NCBI RefSeq assembly: GCF_018982885.2
Contig: NZ_CP081848.1
Coordinates: 2,914,001 to 2,978,000, forward strand
Source of the DNA: Polymorphobacter megasporae
GTDB lineage: Bacteria; Pseudomonadota; Alphaproteobacteria; Sphingomonadales; Sphingomonadaceae
DNA: 64,000 nucleotides
Reading direction: 5' to 3'
The notes under the pieces are model-generated. The model searched no databases. It saw nothing but the letters and a program-made list of their open reading frames with translations, and was not told the origin of the DNA. How positions within the stretch are numbered: the stretch's first letter is position 1; every line of letters begins with the position of its first letter. The translations under genes and the position numbers were made by a program. Positions 1 through 11,598 of the stretch are shown piece after piece.

Positions 1-2633
<2,633 letters not shown>

Positions 2634-2639
2634 CCGCCG

Positions 2640-3953
2640 TCAGCGGATCAGATAGAATTCGGTCTCGCGGCCATCGAGCCAGTGGAAGGCTTTCCCGTCG
2701 AACCAGCCGTCTTCCTCGAGGCGGAACGGGATGGTCTGCCCGCCCCACTCGGGCACCGCCGCCTCGGTATTGAGCTCGATCGAGAACGCGGTGTCGGCAA
2801 CGAGCGGATGCTCGCCGGTCGGGCTCGGCCCCTGATTGTCCCAATACCCGATCGACGACCCCGCCGCATGGCCGTGATAGCCGAGCGGGTGCGAATAGAT
2901 CGAGGGCTTCAGGCCTTTGCTGATGGCATCCGCGCGCGTCTCCGCGAGGAGCGTGTTGCCCGTCACGCCGAGGCGGAACCGCGAGGTCAGCATGTCCTGA
3001 AGCTTGTTCGCCGCTGCGAGCCCCGCGCGCAATCCCGCCGGTGCGGCGGTCTCGCCGGGACGCAGGACATAGGCAAGCTGCTGGGTATCGGTGTTGAGAC
3101 GGAGGTAGGTGATGCCAAAGTCGCACCACAGCATGTCGCCCGGCTCGATCACCGTCGCGCCCTCCAGCGGCTCTGGCGCACCCTTGCGGAACGAATCGAT
3201 CGAGGGGTGGAACCACGTGTCGAAGCCGAGCGTGCGGATCCGCTCGCGCATCCACCACTGGACGTCCTCGGTCGTCGTCACGCCGGGGGTGATGACCTTG
3301 CGTGAGAACGCCTCGGCGATGATCGAATGCGCGATCGCGACGATGCCCGGATAGCGCGCGAGCTGGTCGGGGCTGCGCGTTTCGAGCCAGCCGACCGCCA
3401 GCGCCTCGCTTTCGACGATCCGGCTGCGGAGCGCTGGCGAGAGCGACCCGGCGAGCGCTTCGTATTGCGAATGCGTCAGCCCGTCGCCGAACGCCGTCAG
3501 CGGTGACACGTCGACGACGATCTTGTGCGGGTTTCGCGCTGCGACGATCGCGGCGAAGGCGCGCCACTGGTCGGGCTCCTTCGATGGGTCCCAAACCGGA
3601 GCGAACAGTCCGGCGAGACCGTAGCGGCTGACCGTCAGGCGTTCGAGCGGCTTGCCGCCGCCGGGATCGAAGAAGATCAGGATCGTCCGTCGCCGCGCGT
3701 GCAGGCTGCGCGCGTCGAGCATCGTCGCGACGACCGGATCCTCGGCATATTCGCGCGCGACGAGCACCCACATGTCGGCGTGCTGCTCGCGCATCAGGCG
3801 CGGCACGATCGTGTCGAGGCGGGTCTTGAGGTCGGCGTCGATCACGGCGGCCTGCTCGCGCAACGGGAGGACCGGCGGAGCGGCAGCGGCAGCGATCGTA
3901 TCGGCCAGCGCCATCGCGCACACTGCCAAGCCAGTCAAAACCTTACGTCGCAT
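2640..3953 (-). CDS. Exported M24-family metallopeptidase (Xaa-Pro aminopeptidase/prolidase-like)
   Basis: The protein has 437 aa. Residues 1-25 form a signal peptide (basic MRRK, hydrophobic core, Ala-rich end), so it should act in the periplasm or on the cell surface. The C-terminal half has the pita-bread fold, and the five expected metal ligands can be picked out: D278, D289, H360 or H362, E393 and E413. M24 enzymes of this type cleave Xaa-Pro bonds or amide bonds of small N-substituted compounds such as creatine. It is the last gene of a probable leftward unit behind the VOC and ketopantoate-reductase-like genes, with a 44-base gap. The exact substrate cannot be read from the sequence. 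Confidence 0.85.
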   Translation of the reverse strand: MRRKVLTGLAVCAMALADTIAAAAAPPVLPLREQAAVIDADLKTRLDTIVPRLMREQHADMWVLVAREYAEDPVVATMLDARSLHARRRTILIFFDPGGGKPLERLTVSRYGLAGLFAPVWDPSKEPDQWRAFAAIVAARNPHKIVVDVSPLTAFGDGLTHSQYEALAGSLSPALRSRIVESEALAVGWLETRSPDQLARYPGIVAIAHSIIAEAFSRKVITPGVTTTEDVQWWMRERIRTLGFDTWFHPSIDSFRKGAPEPLEGATVIEPGDMLWCDFGITYLRLNTDTQQLAYVLRPGETAAPAGLRAGLAAANKLQDMLTSRFRLGVTGNTLLAETRADAISKGLKPSIYSHPLGYHGHAAGSSIGYWDNQGPSPTGEHPLVADTAFSIELNTEAAVPEWGGQTIPFRLEEDGWFDGKAFHWLDGRETEFYLIR

Positions 3954-3997
3954 CTCAGTCCCCCCGTTCCGTTGCCACCCGCTAATTCTGTCTGCCG

Positions 3998-5089
3998 CTA
4001 CGGCAGCGCCTTGCCGATGCTGGTAACATACTCTTCCAGCTCGACAAAATTATGCAGTCCGAGTTGGCGCTCGCCTTGCTCGATCTCGTAGATCATGCCG
4101 CAAAGCCGCTCGTTGAGCCGTGTGTCGGCACCGACCGCGTTGCCGTAATCGACCAGCTTGCCGTTCGACGAGCGAACCTCGGAGGGGCGGTTGCGGTAGA
4201 CGATGTCCCACCAGATGCCCGACCCCTGCTTGCGAAAGACGTGCCCGCCTGGCTTCTGGTCCTTCTTCAACAACCAGATCGCGTGATTGATGTTGGCGAT
4301 CAGGCGCGCGGTGTCGTCGGCGGTCTTCACGCGGTAATTGGCGGGATCGAAGAAGTCGAACGCCTCGACCGCGATCCCGTTCGCGTCGGCGATTTCGAGC
4401 GCCTCGCGGACGACCGCCCCAGCGACACGCGCATAGCGTTCGTTGCCGAGCGTCTCGTGGATCCGCGCATCGGCGAGTGCGGAGAATACGACCTGCGCCG
4501 AATAGACTTCCTTCGCCCAGATCTGACCCCAGATGTTCGACGACACCTGCACCTCGGTCAGTTCGCCGAGCATCGCGGCAAGTTCGGTAAGCCGCGGCGT
4601 CGGCGCACCCGACATCTCGCCGAGCTGGATCGGGCCTTCGTGGACGAATTCGAGATGCCCAGGATCGACGAGCGCCCCGCCATAGTTCGGGATCGACCCC
4701 ATGACGCGGCCCGCGGACCCGACGCCGGTCTCGTCGAGCACCTCGGCGATACGCGGCTCGTTGAAGCCGTTCTGGAACGAGACGACGAAGCTGTCGGCGC
4801 CGAGCAGCGGCACGACCTGGCGCAATGCCGCTTCGGTGTGCTGTGATTTGGTTGCGATCAGCACCGCTTCAAGCGGCCCGTTTACAACATCGGCGAGCGC
4901 GTCGATGTGCGCGGCGCGGACCGGCACACGCATTTCGCCACGGATGCCGTCGATGAAGATGCCGTCGCGGTTCATCGCGTCGACATGCTCGGCCCAGCGA
5001 TCGACGAGCAGGACATCGTGCCCGGCGCGGGTCATATACGCCCCGGCAAGCCCGCCGATCGCGCCCGCGCCGATGATCGTGACCTTCAT
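3998..5089 (-). CDS. Ketopantoate reductase family oxidoreductase
   Basis: The protein has 363 aa and starts with MKVTIIGAGAIGG, a textbook NAD(P)-binding Rossmann start for the ApbA/PanE family. The ATG at 5089 is chosen because it gives this start and overlaps the upstream VOC stop as ATGA; the frame stays open further upstream but has no family similarity there. The two-domain layout and length fit the family, although classical PanE is near 300 aa. The longer length and the neighbours (VOC protein, M24 peptidase, divergent LysR) suggest a catabolic dehydrogenase rather than the pantothenate-pathway enzyme. That is inference. Confidence 0.8.
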   Translation of the reverse strand: MKVTIIGAGAIGGLAGAYMTRAGHDVLLVDRWAEHVDAMNRDGIFIDGIRGEMRVPVRAAHIDALADVVNGPLEAVLIATKSQHTEAALRQVVPLLGADSFVVSFQNGFNEPRIAEVLDETGVGSAGRVMGSIPNYGGALVDPGHLEFVHEGPIQLGEMSGAPTPRLTELAAMLGELTEVQVSSNIWGQIWAKEVYSAQVVFSALADARIHETLGNERYARVAGAVVREALEIADANGIAVEAFDFFDPANYRVKTADDTARLIANINHAIWLLKKDQKPGGHVFRKQGSGIWWDIVYRNRPSEVRSSNGKLVDYGNAVGADTRLNERLCGMIYEIEQGERQLGLHNFVELEEYVTSIGKALP

Positions 5090-5532
5090 GCCGCTTGTTC
5101 CCCGACGCTGCCGTCGTTGTGATCGTTGGCGAAAATCGCCGAGCGGTCGCGGAATGCCTTGAATTCGAGGACATTGCCCGACGGATCGGCGACGAAGAAT
5201 GTGCCCTGCTCGCCGGGCTGTCCGGCAAAGCGGACGTGCGGCGTGACGACGAAGTCGTTGCCGGACGCAGCGATCCGCTCGGCGAGGCGCTGCCATTCTG
5301 GCCAATCGACGATCGCGCCGAAGTGCGACAGTGGCACCTCCTCATCGTCGACGCGGGTCATCAGCACCTTTTCGGGGCGCGGGCCGACGTGCGCCGAAAT
5401 CTGGTGGCCGTAGAATTCGAAGTCGATCCAGTTCGCCGCCTCGCGGCCCTGCCGACAGCCGAGCAGCCCGGCGTAGAAATGTCGTGTCGGCTCGATCGCA
5501 TCGATGCGAAAGGCGAGGTGGAATGGGCTCAT
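5086..5532 (-). CDS. VOC (glyoxalase/dioxygenase fold) family protein
   Basis: The protein has 148 aa. It has the paired beta-alpha-beta-beta-beta modules of the vicinal oxygen chelate fold, with a first module FHLAFRIDAIEPTRHFYAG and a C-terminal end FVADPSGNVLEFKAF that supplies the usual metal-ligand Glu. It is the first gene of a leftward unit and its stop overlaps the start of the reductase gene by 4 bases. It is divergent from the LysR gene, so it is a likely target of that regulator. Members include lyases, isomerases and dioxygenases; the reaction is not predictable here. Confidence 0.8.
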   Translation of the reverse strand: MSPFHLAFRIDAIEPTRHFYAGLLGCRQGREAANWIDFEFYGHQISAHVGPRPEKVLMTRVDDEEVPLSHFGAIVDWPEWQRLAERIAASGNDFVVTPHVRFAGQPGEQGTFFVADPSGNVLEFKAFRDRSAIFANDHNDGSVGEQAA

Positions 5533-5588
5533 CGGGTGTCCGTGTCGGTTCGACGATCGGTTTACCGGCTTGCCGTGGGCTGACCAGC

Positions 5589-5600
5589 GACTTTAAAGTC
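5589..5600. promoter_or_regulatory. 12-bp perfect palindrome, candidate LysR-type operator
   Basis: GACTTTAAAGTC is a perfect palindrome in the 93-base divergent interval between the VOC gene (leftward) and the LysR gene (rightward). LysR regulators usually bind short dyads in exactly such divergent intergenic regions, so this is the best operator candidate. Binding is inferred from position and symmetry only. Confidence 0.45.
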
Positions 5601-5628
5601 CGGCTGACATGATTTCATTGCACCTTTG

Positions 5629-6522
5629 ATGCGGCGTCGCCTGCTGCCGTCGTTGACCGCGCTACGGACGTTCGAAGCAGTGGCCCGTTCGATGAGCTTC
5701 ACCGAAGCCGCCGCCGAGCTCAACGTCACTCAAAGCGCCGCCAGCCGCCAGGTTCGCGCGCTCGAACAATTCCTCGACCTGCCGCTGTTCGTTCGCGGCA
5801 AGCGCGCGCTCGAACTGACGCCCGAGGGGCGGGTCTATGCGGCCACCGTCAAGGACGCGCTCGACGGGATCGAGCTGGCGACGCTGCAGGTCATGGCGAA
5901 CGAGCGCGGCGGCGGCGTGCTCACGATCGGGACGCTGCCGACGCTGGCGATGCGCTGGCTGATCCCGCGGCTGTCGTCGTTCAGCGACGCCCATCCGCGG
6001 ATCACCGTCAACATCATCTCGGGCGACGGCCCGCTCGTGCTCGGCGCGCAGGGCGAAGACGTCGCGCTGCGCTTCGGCACCGGCGACTGGCCCGAGAACG
6101 ACGTCTACCGCCTCGGTCTCGTCGAGGAGATGGTCGTTGTATGCAGCCCCGAGCGCGCCGCGGGCCCGCCGCCGATCGAGACGCCGCAGTCGTTGCGCGG
6201 CCACGTTTTGCTCCGCCACTCGACGCGGGCTGGGGCGTGGCCGCATTGGCTCAGCGCCGCCGGGATGACCGATATCGACCCGAGCGGCCCGAGCTTCGAG
6301 CACTTCTTCATGATCATCCAGGCGGCGGTTGCGGGTCTCGGCGTCGCGCTATTGCCGCGCTTCCTCATCGAGGACGAGCTGCGGAGCCGGGCTTTGGTCA
6401 TGCCGCTGACGCTAAGCACGATCTACGACGGCGGCTATTATCTGATCTGCCCGCGCGGGCGGTCGGAGCTCCCCAAGATCCGTGCGTTCCGCGACTGGCT
6501 GCTCGCCGAAAGCCGCAACTGA
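5629..6522 (+). CDS. LysR-family transcriptional regulator (GcvA-like)
   Basis: The protein has 297 aa from the ATG at 5629; a TTG lies directly in front at 5626. The N-terminal winged helix-turn-helix contains LRTFEAVARSMSFTEAA and the recognition-helix region LNVTQSAASRQVRALE. The rest is a periplasmic-binding-like effector domain with GcvA-like features. It is divergent from the VOC / ketopantoate-reductase-like / M24 peptidase unit and 189 bases upstream of the large DUF885/ABC operon, so it could control either. No clear Shine-Dalgarno sequence precedes the start. Confidence 0.9.
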   Translation: MRRRLLPSLTALRTFEAVARSMSFTEAAAELNVTQSAASRQVRALEQFLDLPLFVRGKRALELTPEGRVYAATVKDALDGIELATLQVMANERGGGVLTIGTLPTLAMRWLIPRLSSFSDAHPRITVNIISGDGPLVLGAQGEDVALRFGTGDWPENDVYRLGLVEEMVVVCSPERAAGPPPIETPQSLRGHVLLRHSTRAGAWPHWLSAAGMTDIDPSGPSFEHFFMIIQAAVAGLGVALLPRFLIEDELRSRALVMPLTLSTIYDGGYYLICPRGRSELPKIRAFRDWLLAESRN

Positions 6523-6649
6523 CGCGCGCTCACTGCGGCTGCCTTCGGCGTTCCGACTGCTGAAACTCGCGCCAGATGGCGTGGTTGGCGAGCGGTAAAG
6601 TTTTCCCAAGCCCATGATTATTTGTGCCCGAAACGAGCCGCGATCGCGG

Positions 6650-6677
6650 TTGTCTGCCGGTCGGCGTCAGGCATACT
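6650..6677 (+). promoter_or_regulatory. Candidate sigma70-type promoter of the DUF885/ABC operon
   Basis: A -35-like TTGTCT (6650-6655) and a -10-like CATACT (6672-6677) are separated by 16 bases, each matching 4 of 6 consensus positions. The predicted transcription start, near 6684, leaves a leader of about 28 bases before the TTG start codon at 6712. This is the only reasonable promoter pair I see in the 189-base gap. Confidence 0.4.
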
Positions 6678-6711
6678 CGACCTGTAACAATTATTGATCG
6701 AGGACGTCGCA

Positions 6712-7905
6712 TTGTCACAGGCCCCTGACGCCATCGGCACCGATCTCGCAGCGGTGACGATGGGCATCGACCGCTTCGAACGGACGGCAGCGACGGGCGG
6801 CAGCCTGCTCGACGGCGAGGGTTTGGTGCCGATCTATCTCGGCGACGACCTCGTCACCGCGAAGGTCTATGCGGGATGGCTCGAAATTTTTGCCGACCTC
6901 GACAAGCTTGGTGCCCGCGCGGCGACGTCTCCCGACGATGCACGCGGGGTCTTCCTTCGCGAAATGGTCTCCTCGCTCAAGGCGGCCGCGCGCTTGTTTT
7001 CGGGCGCGGAGATGACCTACGCCGAAAAGGTCCGCAACCTCGTCGGGGCCGAAGCCGCGCCGGTTCCCGATGCCGAGATCGACGCTCACGCTGACCGCCT
7101 GTCCGCCGGACTGGCGCGCGCCGGCTTCGTTCGCGGCTCGCTCCGCGAGCGCGTCGAGGCGTGGGAGGAGGAGCGGGCGATCGCGCCCGACAAGATCGAA
7201 GCCGAGTTCCGCGAATTGATGACCGCTGCGCGGGCCCGGACCGCGGCGATGATTTTCGATCCCGGCGACTATGACATGGCGCTCAACCCGCTGCGCAACA
7301 TCCCGTTTACCGCGCGCTGTGGTTTCGCCGAGCGGCGCATGGATCTGAACGTCGATATCGCCTTCACCCGTGCAGCACTCAAGCACCTTGTCTGCCACGA
7401 GGTCTTCCCCGGTCACGCGACGCAGCTTCTTTACACGCTCGCCGAAGTTGAAGCTGGACGGTCGGAAGCCGACGCGTTGCTGTGCACGGCGAACGCCGTG
7501 ACCGGCTGCGTCCAGGAAGGCATCGGCGATCAAGGCGTCGAGCTGATCGACTGGATCGAGGACGACGACGACGACATTCATTTGTCGCTGCGGTCGCTCA
7601 AGAGCGCGGTCCAGACGACGGCGGCGTGGCGCCTGATGGACGGCGGCGAACCCGCCGAGACCGTCGCCGACTATCTCCGCGAGACCGGCTGCGGCCAGGA
7701 AGCATGGGTCCGCGGGCGCCTCAACATGGCGAGCCACCCATTCCGTGGGCCGTTCATCGCCAGCTATTACGCAGGCAACGAAAGCGTCCGCCGGGTCCGC
7801 GAGCGCGTCGCCGCGCCCGACCGCGCCGCGTTCAACGCTTATCTGTTCGCGCAGGTACACAGCCCGCGCAGCCTCGAAATGTTCGACATGAGCGTCGCCG
7901 CTTGA
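6712..7905 (+). CDS. DUF885 family protein, predicted metallohydrolase (paralogue 1)
   Basis: The protein has 397 aa. The TTG at 6712 is chosen because GAGGA (6700-6704) sits 7 bases upstream; another TTG at 6694 would be almost at the predicted transcript start. The zinc-site motif HEVFPGH is at residues 229-235 and matches the HExxPGH pattern of DUF885, a family of gluzincin-like predicted carboxypeptidases. The protein is shorter than most members (about 550-600 aa) and has EGIGDQG where longer members have an EGW-type segment. No signal peptide is seen, so it is probably cytoplasmic. It is the first gene of the operon and its stop overlaps the next start as TTGA. An Asp5 run lies at about 7557-7575. 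Confidence 0.82.
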   Translation: MSQAPDAIGTDLAAVTMGIDRFERTAATGGSLLDGEGLVPIYLGDDLVTAKVYAGWLEIFADLDKLGARAATSPDDARGVFLREMVSSLKAAARLFSGAEMTYAEKVRNLVGAEAAPVPDAEIDAHADRLSAGLARAGFVRGSLRERVEAWEEERAIAPDKIEAEFRELMTAARARTAAMIFDPGDYDMALNPLRNIPFTARCGFAERRMDLNVDIAFTRAALKHLVCHEVFPGHATQLLYTLAEVEAGRSEADALLCTANAVTGCVQEGIGDQGVELIDWIEDDDDDIHLSLRSLKSAVQTTAAWRLMDGGEPAETVADYLRETGCGQEAWVRGRLNMASHPFRGPFIASYYAGNESVRRVRERVAAPDRAAFNAYLFAQVHSPRSLEMFDMSVAA

Positions 7906-9008
7906 CCGGCAAGCTCAAGATCGGCGTGATCGGCGCGCATAACTGGGCCGAGCAGGCGCACCTGCCGGGCTATGCCGCGCACGACCGCGTCGACCTTGCC
8001 GCGATCTGCGACATCGATATTGGCCGCGCCGAGAAGATGGCGGCGAAGTTCGGCATCGCGGCGGTCTACACCGACCATCGCGCAATGCTCGCCGATGCCT
8101 CGATCGACTTGATCGACGTCTGCACCCCGACCGCGACGCATCTGCCGCTCAGCCTCGACGCGATCGCCGCCGGCAAACATGTGCTGTCTGAGAAGCCGTT
8201 GCATACCGACGCCGCTCCAGCGTTCGACGCGGCAAGGCGCGCAGCCGAACGCGGCGTGCGGACCAAGCTCGGCTTCACCTTCCGTTATTCGCCCGCCGTC
8301 CGCCGTCTCAAGCGCTGGATCGACGACGGCACGCTCGGCGACATCTTCCACATTCACGGGCTCGAGCAGAATTCGCAGTTCCTCGATCCCGATTACCCGC
8401 TCCGCCAGTTCGACATCACCAGCCCGCGCGACCGGCTGATCCCGGCGTCGATCGTCGGTTACGGCTCGCACCTCGTCGACCTGATGCGCTGGCTCGGCGG
8501 CGACTTTTCTGCGGTGGCGAGCACGATGCGCAACTTCGTCCCCGAACGGCTGGTCCGCGGGCTCGAGGGCCGCCAGCGCTTTCAGGTCGAGGACGGGACG
8601 GTCGCGCTCGTCGAGTTCGCCGCCGGCGCGCAGGGAATGCTCCAGACGAGCTATGTCGCGATCGGCAATTATCCGGGGATCGAGCTCCGCGTCTACGGCT
8701 CGAAGGGCGCGGCGGTCGCGCGGCTGGTGACCGAAGCCGGGGTCGCCGAGACGCTCCACCTCGCGCGCGCCGACGATGTCGAGTTCCGCGCGGTCGAGGT
8801 CGCCGCCGCCGACCTGCCGCCGGGAACCGACCTCGGCACGCCGTGGCCCGAGCTGTATTTCCGCAACCTGATCCGCTTCTTCGTCGACGAGATCGTCGAG
8901 GACCGGCCCGAGGAATGCACCTTCTTCGACGGGGCCAAGAGCCAGCAGATCGTCGACGCGATCATCGCCGCGCACATCGAGCGGCGCTGGGTCGAGGTCG
9001 GCGGATGA
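7902..9008 (+). CDS. Gfo/Idh/MocA family NAD(P)-dependent oxidoreductase (1)
   Basis: The protein has 368 aa from a TTG at 7902 that overlaps the previous stop (TTGA). The N-terminal Rossmann domain starts TGKLKIGVIGAHNWAEQAH. The second glycine-rich turn is unusual because the family usually reads GxGxxG, whereas here it is GVIGAHNW. The catalytic-lysine motif SEKPL follows at about residue 97. The C-terminal half is the alpha/beta substrate domain. Family members oxidise or reduce sugars, inositols and N-substituted sugar derivatives. Its place between two DUF885 genes, with overlaps at both ends, implies it acts on the same substrate as they do. Confidence 0.85.
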   Translation: MTGKLKIGVIGAHNWAEQAHLPGYAAHDRVDLAAICDIDIGRAEKMAAKFGIAAVYTDHRAMLADASIDLIDVCTPTATHLPLSLDAIAAGKHVLSEKPLHTDAAPAFDAARRAAERGVRTKLGFTFRYSPAVRRLKRWIDDGTLGDIFHIHGLEQNSQFLDPDYPLRQFDITSPRDRLIPASIVGYGSHLVDLMRWLGGDFSAVASTMRNFVPERLVRGLEGRQRFQVEDGTVALVEFAAGAQGMLQTSYVAIGNYPGIELRVYGSKGAAVARLVTEAGVAETLHLARADDVEFRAVEVAAADLPPGTDLGTPWPELYFRNLIRFFVDEIVEDRPEECTFFDGAKSQQIVDAIIAAHIERRWVEVGG

Positions 9009-10603
9009 CGATCGCCGACGCCTATCTCGAACACCATTTCAACTTCCGGCCGGTCGACGCGAGCTTCATGGGGCTGCCCGGCTACGACGACCGCCTGCCC
9101 GACGCGTCGGCGGGGGCGGCAGACGCCGAGCGTCGCGGGCTCGACAAGCTGCGAGCAATCCTCGGCGAGCGGCCCGATGACGACGATATCGGCGCGCGGC
9201 TCGACCATCGCCTCGTCGAAGCGCAGATCGCGATGAGCGAAGCGGCGCTCGATCATCTGCCGCGCTTCGCCAACCCGGCGTGGTACACCGGCGAGGCGGC
9301 GTTTGCGGTCATCGGGCTGTTGCTCCCGAGCGGACGGCCGACGCCGCGCGATGCGGTCAAGGCGCGGCTGAAAGGCATCCCCGACTTTCTCGCTGATGGC
9401 CGCGCCCGGCTGGCGGGCGCAGCGGCCCCGCGCGGGCAGACGCTGCGCGCGATGCGCGAGGCAGCGGCGGCGGCCACATTCCTGACCGGCGACCTGCGGC
9501 TTCATCCCGACTGGGACGATGCATGGGCCGAGCCGGCCGCACGCGCGGCGGCGGCGTTCACCGCCTTCGCCGATGCGATCGCCGAGGTGCCCGACCGGGC
9601 GGCGGCGTGCGGCACCGCGTATCTCGAACTGCTCATGCGGCAGGTCCATGGCTTCGACCTAACCGCCGATGCCGCGCTCAAAGCCGCCGACGCGAGCTAT
9701 GCCGAGCTTGGCGAAGAACTCGCCGAACTCGCCGCGCGTGTCGACCCGGCAATTTCAGCCGACGAGATCATTGCCGGGCTGAGCGAGCATGTCGCGCAAT
9801 CCCCCGACGCGGTGATCGGCACTTACCGCGCGCTCGACCGCGTGGCGCGCGACGGCGCGGTGTCGCTGGTGACGACCGCCGACGACTACGCGCTCGAGTA
9901 TCGCACGATGGCACCGTGTTTTCGGACTGTGGCGCAGAGCCTGTATTTCCTGCCGTACCGCTCGCCGCCCGCAGACAGCTCAGGCACCGGCAGCGTCTAT
10001 TGGGTCGCCCCGCCGCCGTCCGACACCGCCGCCTATCTGCGCGGCAATTGCGAGGCGAACGTCAAGATCATCCACGCCGTCCACCACGGCAGCGTCGGTC
10101 ATCACACGCAGAACGCCCGCGCGCGCGGTGCGGCATCGCGGCTCGCGCGGGTCGCGGGGACCGACTGCGCGCTCGGCCTCGCCTTCCTGTCGTCGGGATC
10201 GATGGTCGAGGGCTGGGCGTGCTACGTCCAGGACATGATGGCCGAGGCGCCGGGCTTTTATTCGCCCGCCGAGCTCGTCTACCTCAAGCAGATGGAGCGG
10301 CGGAACGTCGCCAACATCATCGTCGATATCCGCCTCCACACCGGCGAATGGTCGCCCGCCGAAGCGTCGGCATTCTACCGCGACGCCGGGTTCGCGCCCG
10401 AGCGCATCGACGCCGAAATCACGCGCAACGTCATGCTCCCCGCGACCCGCCTGATGTACGCGCTCGGCGTCGACGCGATCCGCGACCTTCGCCGCCGCTG
10501 GCGCGGGGAGACGCGCGACTTCCACGACACGCTGATCGGCTATGGCCACGTACCCGTCGTGTGGGCGGGCGACGAGATGGCGCGGGCGGGATTGCTCGCG
10601 TGA
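9005..10603 (+). CDS. DUF885 family protein with altered metal motif (paralogue 2)
   Basis: The protein has 532 aa from the ATG at 9005, which overlaps the previous stop as ATGA. It has the full family length and a conserved EGWACYVQDMM segment at about residue 402, equivalent to the third-ligand Glu region of other members. Where paralogue 1 has HEVFPGH, this protein has HHGSVGHH (residues 360-367), so the glutamate after the first histidine is replaced by histidine. Either this branch uses different chemistry or the residue is compensated. It has no signal peptide. It is coupled by GTGA to the ABC ATPase that follows, which ties it to import. Confidence 0.82.
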   Translation: MTIADAYLEHHFNFRPVDASFMGLPGYDDRLPDASAGAADAERRGLDKLRAILGERPDDDDIGARLDHRLVEAQIAMSEAALDHLPRFANPAWYTGEAAFAVIGLLLPSGRPTPRDAVKARLKGIPDFLADGRARLAGAAAPRGQTLRAMREAAAAATFLTGDLRLHPDWDDAWAEPAARAAAAFTAFADAIAEVPDRAAACGTAYLELLMRQVHGFDLTADAALKAADASYAELGEELAELAARVDPAISADEIIAGLSEHVAQSPDAVIGTYRALDRVARDGAVSLVTTADDYALEYRTMAPCFRTVAQSLYFLPYRSPPADSSGTGSVYWVAPPPSDTAAYLRGNCEANVKIIHAVHHGSVGHHTQNARARGAASRLARVAGTDCALGLAFLSSGSMVEGWACYVQDMMAEAPGFYSPAELVYLKQMERRNVANIIVDIRLHTGEWSPAEASAFYRDAGFAPERIDAEITRNVMLPATRLMYALGVDAIRDLRRRWRGETRDFHDTLIGYGHVPVVWAGDEMARAGLLA

Positions 10604-11598
10604 CGTCGGCCGCATCAGACCCGGTCGTCGACGTCCGTGGCCTGACGCTCGATTTCATCGATCGCGACGGCGGCACGGTCCGTGTCCTTCACGGCGTCGA
10701 CCTGACGATCGCGGCGGGCGAGACGCTCGCGCTCGTCGGCGAGAGCGGGTCGGGCAAGTCGGCGACGAGCCTCGGCATCATGCGCCTCCACCGCCCGCGC
10801 GGGACGATCGTCGGCGGCGCAGTGTGGCTCGCGACCGGGACAGGGCCGCCGGCCGACCTGCTCAGCATGTCGTCGCGCGCGATGACGACGGTCCGCGGCG
10901 CGCAAGTGGCGATGATCTTCCAAGAGCCGATGACGAGCCTCAACCCGGTCCACCGGGTCGGGACCCAGATCGGCGAGTCGCTGCGGCTCCATCGGGGCCT
11001 GCGCGGCCGGGCGCTCGATGCCGCGGTGCTCGCATCGCTCGCCGAGGTCGGCATCCCCGATCCGGTCCGCCGCGCCGCCGCTTTCCCGCACGAACTGTCG
11101 GGCGGCATGCGCCAGCGGGTGCTGATCGCGCTGGCACTCGCGTGCGACCCGCGCCTGCTGATCGCCGACGAACCGACGACTGCACTCGACGTCACCGTCC
11201 AGGCGCAGATCCTCGATCTGCTCCGCACGATCCAGCGCGCGCGCGGCATGGCGATCCTGTTCATCACCCACAGCCTCGCGGTCGTCGCGGAGATCGCCGA
11301 CCGCGTCGCGGTGATGTACGCCGGCCGGATCGTCGAGCAGGCCCCGGTCGCCGCGCTGTTCGCCCGCCCGCGCCACCCATACACCCGCGCGCTCCTCGAA
11401 AGCCTGCCGGGCAACGCGACCGGCAAGCGCCTGCGCGTCATCCCGGGCTCGGTCGTCGACGTCCGCCGCCCGCCGCCGGGGTGTGCGTTCGAGCCGCGGT
11501 GCGCGATGGCGGCAGATCCGTGTGCGGTAACGATGCCGCCGGCAGTGATGATCGACGCCGGCCGGGCGTCACGCTGCCACCGCTGGGCCGAGCTGTGA
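10600..11598 (+). CDS. Peptide ABC transporter ATP-binding protein (DppD/OppD type)
   Basis: The protein has 332 aa from a GTG at 10600 inside a GTGA overlap. Walker A is GESGSGKS, the ABC signature is LSGGMRQR, and Walker B is LLIADEPT followed by TALDVTVQAQ. The C-terminal oligopeptide/dipeptide extension carries Cys residues typical of DppD (CAFEPRCAMAADPC). It should drive import through the permease pair at 15113-16904. It is translationally coupled to both neighbours. The frame continues far upstream but that part overlaps the DUF885 gene and is not coding. Confidence 0.95.
   Translation: MTSAASDPVVDVRGLTLDFIDRDGGTVRVLHGVDLTIAAGETLALVGESGSGKSATSLGIMRLHRPRGTIVGGAVWLATGTGPPADLLSMSSRAMTTVRGAQVAMIFQEPMTSLNPVHRVGTQIGESLRLHRGLRGRALDAAVLASLAEVGIPDPVRRAAAFPHELSGGMRQRVLIALALACDPRLLIADEPTTALDVTVQAQILDLLRTIQRARGMAILFITHSLAVVAEIADRVAVMYAGRIVEQAPVAALFARPRHPYTRALLESLPGNATGKRLRVIPGSVVDVRRPPPGCAFEPRCAMAADPCAVTMPPAVMIDAGRASRCHRWAEL

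Noticed and set aside
7557-7575. Asp5 run in the first DUF885 protein as a repeat expansion
   Set aside because: It is a short GAC/GAT run in one acidic loop and not evidence of an unstable repeat.
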